A stretch of 64,000 nucleotides of DNA, from positions 2,234,501 to 2,298,500 of the forward strand of contig CM075767.1 of the NCBI GenBank assembly GCA_037974665.1, read 5' to 3'. The DNA comes from Ehretia macrophylla (Eukaryota > Streptophyta > Magnoliopsida > Boraginales > Ehretiaceae). The position numbers and the translations under genes are program-made. The first letter of the stretch is position 1, and each line of letters begins with the position of its first letter. The notes under the pieces are model-generated. The model was given only the letters and a program-made list of their open reading frames with translations, ran no database searches and was not told the origin of the DNA. Shown here piece after piece: positions 57,711 to 64,000 of this stretch.

Positions 57711-60371
57711 TGTAACACCCCGCTCCCTCTCGAGACCGTGAGTTCTATCAATCAATCTAATCACAACCCAAATCCAAACCCGGGCAAAATTTTAGGGAAA
57801 AACGGACGGAGTCTCCCCTGTTTCTAGGAAAAAATACAAACCTGCGACAGCATATAAGTGGACCAATACCATGTCCAAACATTCAACCACCTGAAGGCCA
57901 TCCGAGCCTTTGTTCACAACAAGCAATCACAAGCAAATATACATTTCTAGTTTACAGACTAACCTACCTCATCACCTCTTTTACAAGTACATTCATGCTT
58001 GACAATTAAACCTTACTATCCTATTTCATAAGTTAGACTATCAAACCATTCTAATTCTTTTCATTTGGACATTACAAACATGCATTGAAGTTAAGCTATA
58101 CTAACTAAATACATAAGCTAGCTTTTCAAATCACTTCAATAACCTAGTAGAACTTATATTACATTCTTTTAACATTAAATACATACAATACATGAAAGCA
58201 TACATCTTTACAACTTCGACAACTCAAGCCACATAGGCACGCAAGACAACTCTTCAAGCACGAACTTTCATGAAATCACGATCTTTCCAGCTAACAAGAC
58301 ATTTCCTGAAATGTGATGGTGAGGAGTGAGTATACACAACACGTATACTCAGTGAGGGCGAGACAGATATCGAGGTGGAGAGAAAGAAGATCGTGCAATG
58401 CAATAGGTATAGTTAAGCAATACAAACAATACAAAGACATTCAATATAAAAAACAATACAATAAACAATTAAAGAAAGCATTAACACAACCAATCAAAGC
58501 TATACCACACTTTGAAGGCTATGGTTCACTCGAGCGAGTAATGTACCGATCACGATTCCGATGACTTTAACGATGATGCGCCGGCTCAACCACTATATAT
58601 CTTCAGTTTGGAATACCCCGGAAGTATCCATCAATTCTACGACCCAAATCTCCCTGGGAGACAACCTAAGCGAGAAAGGGAATAGGACACGGAGCTAGGG
58701 CAACCAACACTGGCAACCCGAGGCTACCCAGAGAGGCCCATCACACCGCCCTGACTCTATGCAATGCAAGACACGATACAAGCAATATACGAGTGATAGC
58801 ACAACAATACAAATCAGTGGCAACAAACGAGATATCAAGAACAACACTAACAAACATTAACAAAATTGATATACAAATTCATTCATAATCAACTCTGACA
58901 AGCTTAACAAGCAATATCTAGCATTCTATAGGCACTATACTATAAAAATACACCAAAATCACAAAATGACCCCAAAACGCTACTACTTTCAAACGAGCCA
59001 CGAGTTTTGGAAACCGACTTTACCAATCCTCCTAGGTCATTATAAGGCACGTCTAAAGACCCCAAAACCCTACTTAACCCTACAATTCACGCAAAGCCCC
59101 GATTTCCCCCTTTGCTCGTTTGAACTACAACTACCTCAACCGATTACCCAACCAATGTCATAATTGCACCAAAAGGGCTTCCATGACGTACCTCAGCAAT
59201 GCCTTCACGCAAATCGAGAAAATTCCAAACTTGACCGAAACGACCCTAAATCTCACTAAGCCTTATTTCTCCGTTTTTCCATTACACAATCCAAGTAAAC
59301 CATACATTTAGGCATTTTAGCATATCTAGCACCTTCCTACATCAACAGAACACGTAACGGAGTAACTTCATCGAAACAGGGGTTTACTATTCATAATTTA
59401 CTATTCATTATACAATTTATATTTCAAATTCGATATTCAACCGCAGAAAATGTTAAAAAGCTATAAATACATGTTCTATGATTGCTAGAGAACATTCTTT
59501 AAGCCTCAAAATGATTAAAATAACAATATACAGATAAATCTCAAAAATCAAAGTTAATACACCAAATATTCAAATACGCAAATAAACATGAAACCCTCAC
59601 CTTAGACGCTCCTAGACGCTAGGAAAATCTCGTAGGATGCCTCGGAAACCACCCCGCACAAGCTCACGCGAAGCTTTGATGATTTGGCTTGAAATCTTTT
59701 TTTTTCTTCTCTATGTATTTTCAGCCCTTTCCATTTCTGTTTTCAGCTTCTTTTTTTTTATTTATTTTTTGCTATCTTAAGCTATTATAAAGATGACACA
59801 AGGTCAAATGGTCAAAGCTTTGGTCAATGCTCACTTAAGTTGGTCAATCTAGCTTATTTTATGCATTTTAAGGCTAAAACAAGTAACATAAATCCAATTC
59901 CAGTTAAATACAACTTAAAACACTAAAATTAAAACACTAAATACTAGTTTTCACTATTTGCTGAGGACTGGAAATCGTTTCCTAACTATCGCTCTCGATA
60001 TGCTATGCACTTTGCGACAATAAAAGAATAACAATTAAATCTCAATGAATTTAAGAAAATATATCATTTTTGAAAAGCATCATAGTTTAAAATTTATTCC
60101 GGCTCGGAGCTACTTTTCATTTAATTGAGAACCGAGCTTTTAAGGTGCAAGAAAAATAAAACAGATTAACATAAATATGAAAGTAGTTGATATTCCGTTA
60201 AAATAATTAGCTCAAGTATTCTTCTAGTTATTTCTAAAAGAAATATGAAAATAAAGCTACAAATAAATATTTAACTAAAAATAAACACAAATCCAATCCT
60301 AACATTTAAGATGTCACTTAATTAAATGCAATGAAATGCTTTTAAATGCATGCCGGGTTCAGGTTATCACA
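57711..60371 (-). repeat. D LTR copy 2 (shared by both units)
   Basis: 2661 bp. H2 at 58327-58351 and predicted intron 58306-59600. It serves as the 5' LTR for internal region 1 and the 3' LTR for internal region 2. Confidence 0.9.
58306..59600 (-). other. Predicted leader intron in D LTR 2
   Basis: Donor-like CTAAG|GTGAGGG (first base 59600) and acceptor-like ACATTTCAG|G (last base 58306); 1295 nt. Confidence 0.5.
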
Positions 60372-62507
60372 TCCTTCCCCCCTTAAAACAATTGCGTTCT
60401 CGCAATTCTTTTTCCAATAGAACTCTGCATCATCTGAAATCCAACTCTGACCACTCTTCATTGGTTGCTGAGCAAGACACTGAATAAGAACGCTCGAAGA
60501 ATACCTTACTAAGAAACCCCAATAGTACTGACTGGAAACACCAAAACAATAAGGCCAAATAAAGGCTTAATTGAAAATACTATCTTGAAATCCATATAAG
60601 AATTCCGCTGGTCAAGAATATTACAAAAGAATTCCCCGCTAAGAGTGCCGAGAAGATGCCAATAAAGGCTAAAGCAAAGATACTGTAGATATTACCAATT
60701 CCACATATTATTAACAAGTAGAATACCGAAGGAATATTCTATATACGAATCCTCTATAAAAGTCCAACAAGTATCAAATAAGGAAGTCAAAGGATGGCCA
60801 AAGTAGATTCAGCACATTTAAGACCAAGCTCCAAGACCTCATCGCCATTTGCCGAGGGCAAACTTTATATAACTTACCACCAAGGAAGCCTAAAGTATTC
60901 CACAGCATACCGTAAGCAACATAAGATAATAATTCTGAACAAGATTCCAAGTGTAAGACTTCCAATAGTGCCAACAAGGAAAATACCAGTAGAATGCCCA
61001 CTAAGAATTCCAAAGAATACCGTAAGTAGTGCTATACAATAAGTCCGATAGGAATTTCAATCATCAAATCAACTGAGGAATGCCAAGAAAAATACCCGAA
61101 CAATGCTCTGGTAAGAATGTAGCCAAGTTTGCCCAATAAGTAAATGCTAAATAAATGGCCACTAAGGATCCATAGATAATACCATACAGTAAGTCTGATT
61201 GAGATTCCAATAACCAAGTCCACCGAGAAATGCCATCAAAAGTCTCCAAAGAACACCCGTTAAGAAAACCAAAGAATGTTCCAGAGAACAACCAAATAGA
61301 TTCCCAAATAAAAATCTTACTAGACATGAATGCCATAATAGAATCCCAACTAAAAGTATCAAGAACATACCAATAAACAATCTGAGGCAGAGTCTAAACA
61401 AGAATCCCAAGTACTGCTCAGGAAGATTCCAGACAAGAAATCCAGTCAATCATATTACAGAGGTTTCAAGGAAGTCTTTCAAAATATATAGCTCAAGAAG
61501 CATCAGAGGGAATGTTGTGCAGGTGCATCATATACTATTGAGGAGTTCCAATCACGATTGCCAATAAAATACCAAGAAAGACTAGAGCAAAGGTATTGTA
61601 GACAATATTATGCAGCAAGTCCAATAAGAGCTCCGATTGCCCAAATCCACTGAGAAATGTCCACAAGGAATACCCAAGTAGTACGCCTTACACAAACTGA
61701 TCATTGTAAGCAGACTCAAATCAAAGTTCCCTATAAGAATGCAGAAAGAACACCAATGATTGATTATAATCCCAACCAAGTCTCCCATGAAATGCCAATA
61801 TAAAAATACCCGATGAATGCCCAATAAAAAAGACATTAAGAAAACACTCCAAAGAATAATCATGTAGAACTCCAAAGGAAATCATTTATACTAGGCAAAG
61901 GAGATAACCTTAGAGGAATCCCAATAAACAAACTCCAACTACCAAATAAAGGCTAGTCAAATACTGCTCATTCCCGTCAATCCACATAACTTGGAGGGCT
62001 TACTACTAATCACTTCTCTTCAGGGGAGGAAGAAGTCTTTCTTACCATTTCAATAGGATATGTATGAATGCCAGGATATCACAGTTATACACATGCCTTA
62101 AACTATTATGCAAGCAAGTTTACAAAACAGTTTATTCAACAAAGTCACTCAAGCATGACAATCAAATCAAGCACAACATAATCAATTCAAATCACAACAC
62201 AACCAATTCAAGACATTCCAATACACACATTACAAGCAATACTCCAAGTAAATAACAATTCATGAGGTCGATTCGATTCACGATGCCAATTCAATGCACA
62301 ACTAGACACTCCACTTTTCTTGAGAAACATTTAACACATAACACATAACTATATCACATAGGTGCATACATTCAAGTCAAGACACACAATCTCACGTACA
62401 AGCATACACTTTCAAGACACACTTAACAAGCACACATTAAAGGGTCACTACCCACCAGACCGAGGACCCTGTCCCGGCTTATGAGCTAAACAAGCTCTGA
62501 TACCACC
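60372..62507 (-). other. D internal region 2, non-coding
   Basis: A near copy of internal region 1 (a few percent difference by eye, about 19 bp longer, including a small insertion near 61263-61285). PPT hairpin AATTGCG-TTCT-CGCAATT at 60390-60407, primer site 62494-62505 and the same leader motif at about 62448-62482. Confidence 0.85.
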
Positions 62508-64000
62508 TGTAACACCCCGCTCCCTCTCGAGACCGGGAGTTCTATCAATCAATCTAATCACAACCCAAATCCAAATCCGGGAAAAATTTTAGGGAAAAAC
62601 GGACGGAGTCTCCCCTGTTTCTAGGCAAAAATACAAACCTGCGACATCATATAAGTGGACTAATACCATGTCCAAACATTCAACCACCTCAAGGCCATCC
62701 GAGCCTTGGTTCACAACAAGCAATCACAAGCAAATATACATTTCCAGTTTACAGACTAACCTACCTCATCACCTCTTTTACAAGTACATTCATGCTTGAC
62801 AATTAAACCTTACTATCCTATTTCATAAGTTAGACTATCAAACCATTCTAACTCTTTTCATTTGGACATTACAAACATGCATTGAAGTTAAGCTATACTA
62901 ACTAAATACATAAGCTAGCTTTTCAAATCACTTCAATAACCTAGTAGAACTTATATTACATTCTTTTAACATTAAATACATACAATACATGAAAGCATAC
63001 ATCTTTACAACTTCGACAACTCAAGCCACATAGGCACGCAAGACAACTCTTCAAGCACGAACTTTCATGAAATCACGATCTTTCCAGCTAACATGACATT
63101 TCCTGAAATGTGATGGTGAGGAGTGAGTATACACAACACGTATACTCAGTGAGGGCGAGACAGATATCGAGGTGGAGAGAAAGAAGATCGTGCAATGCAA
63201 ATAGGTACAGTTAAGCAATACAAACAATACAAAGACATTCAATATAAACAACAATACAATAAACAATTAAAGAAAGCATTAACACAACCAATCAAAGCTA
63301 TACCACACTTTGAAGGCTATGGTTCACTCGAGCGAGTAATGTACCGATCACGATTCCGATGACTTTAACGATCAATTCAGTTTGGAATACCCCGGAAGTA
63401 TCCATCAATTCTACGACCCAAATCTCCCTGGGAGGCAACCTAAGCGAGAAAGGGAATAGGACACGGAGCTAGGGCAACCAACACTGGCAACCCGAGGCTA
63501 CCTAGAGAGGCCCATCACACCGCCCTGACTCTATGCAATGCAAGACACGATACAAGCAATATACGAGCGATAGCACAACAATACAAATCAGTGGTAACAA
63601 ACGAGATATCAAGAACAACACTAACAAACATTAACAAAATTGATATACAAATTCATTCATAATCAACTATAACAAGCTTAACAAGCAATATCTAGCATTC
63701 TATAGGCACTATACTATAAAAACACACCAAAATCACAAAATGACCGCAACTTTCAAAACGCTACTAATTTCAAACGAGCCACGAGTTTTGGAAACCGACT
63801 TCCCCAATCCTCCTAGGTTACTATAAGGCACGTCTAAAGACCCCGAAACCCTACTTAACTCTACAATTCACGCAAAACCCCGATTTCCCCCTTTGCTCGT
63901 TTGAACTACAACTACCTCAACCGATTACCCATCAATGTCATAATTGCACCAAAAGTGCTTCCATGACGTACCTCAGCAATGCCTTCACGCAAATCGAGAA
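62508..64000 (-). repeat. D LTR copy 3, cut by window edge
   Basis: Starts TGTAACACCCCGCTCC right after the primer site. H2 at 63124-63148. It continues beyond the window. A small gap near 63372, relative to copies 1 and 2, falls just before H3. Confidence 0.9.

Larger units (their letters stand above)
52927..64000 (-). mobile_element. Tandem array of non-coding family D element (LARD-like)
   Basis: Three D LTRs (52927-55593, 57711-60371, 62508 to the window end) alternate with two internal regions (55594-57710 and 60372-62507), all on the - strand. Each internal region has a polypurine tract at one end and an initiator tRNA-Met primer site at the other, but no gag, protease, RT, RNaseH or integrase. 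It is therefore a large retrotransposon derivative that depended on another element for proteins; B is the closest relative by LTR, PPT hairpin and leader. The shared middle LTR points to unequal crossing-over or a recombined integration. The array extends past the window. Confidence 0.9.

Overview
The window is a gene-poor, repeat-packed stretch of plant nuclear DNA. I find no intact host gene and no structural RNA gene. Almost everything belongs to LTR retrotransposons, mostly Ty3/gypsy chromoviruses of the Tekay (Del) type. The grounds are long LTRs of 2.3-4.5 kb, a primer site complementary to initiator tRNA-Met, the gag-protease-RT-RNaseH-integrase-chromodomain order, and two CCHC knuckles at the end of gag. 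The setting suggests pericentromeric or other heterochromatin of a flowering plant; the species cannot be named from the sequence.

Layout. 1-9209: an outer LTR (called X, + strand) is broken up by a C-like LTR (1-2037) and by solo LTR F (2389-8709), which itself carries solo LTR D (5809-8275). 9210-33787: element A1 (- strand), with the better-preserved element B (16036-30043) in its gag. B holds the 4.5 kb solo LTR C in its 3' LTR, and A1's 5' LTR holds another solo LTR (31015-33384). 33788-46404: element A2 (- strand), with solo LTR E (39005-41513) in its RT region. 46405-47640: remnant of a hAT-like transposase, then a long (TA)n tract. About 48430-52819: the 3' end of a Ty1/copia element (Tork/Angela-like), split by an A-family solo LTR (49126-51697). 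52820-64000: a short LTR fragment, then a tandem LTR-internal-LTR-internal-LTR array of a non-coding element of family D.

Target-site duplications (exact 5-mers) support the nesting for F, D, B, C, E and the solo LTR at 31015, and give a relative order: C is younger than B, B younger than A1; D younger than F, F younger than X; E younger than A2. By eye, B's two LTRs differ by about 2%, A2's by about 3-4%, and the D array's by about 2%.

The most interesting signal is in the LTRs themselves. Six families that otherwise differ in sequence share one plan on the sense strand: a TATA-like site in a short U3, a G|GTGAG donor-like site, then 1.2-3.4 kb later a CAG|G acceptor-like site 500-700 bp before the LTR end. 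Inside this predicted leader intron, near its 3' end, sit three small hairpins. Their stems change sequence from family to family but largely keep pairing, and most departures from Watson-Crick pairing are G.U pairs on the sense strand only. One hairpin has a near-constant CTACTTT loop and another a TCCGG-type loop. This looks like a conserved structured RNA that would be present only in unspliced transcripts, possibly marking genomic RNA. The non-coding D array keeps the primer site, a shared leader motif, the polypurine tract and two of the three hairpins, which helps show which parts act in cis.
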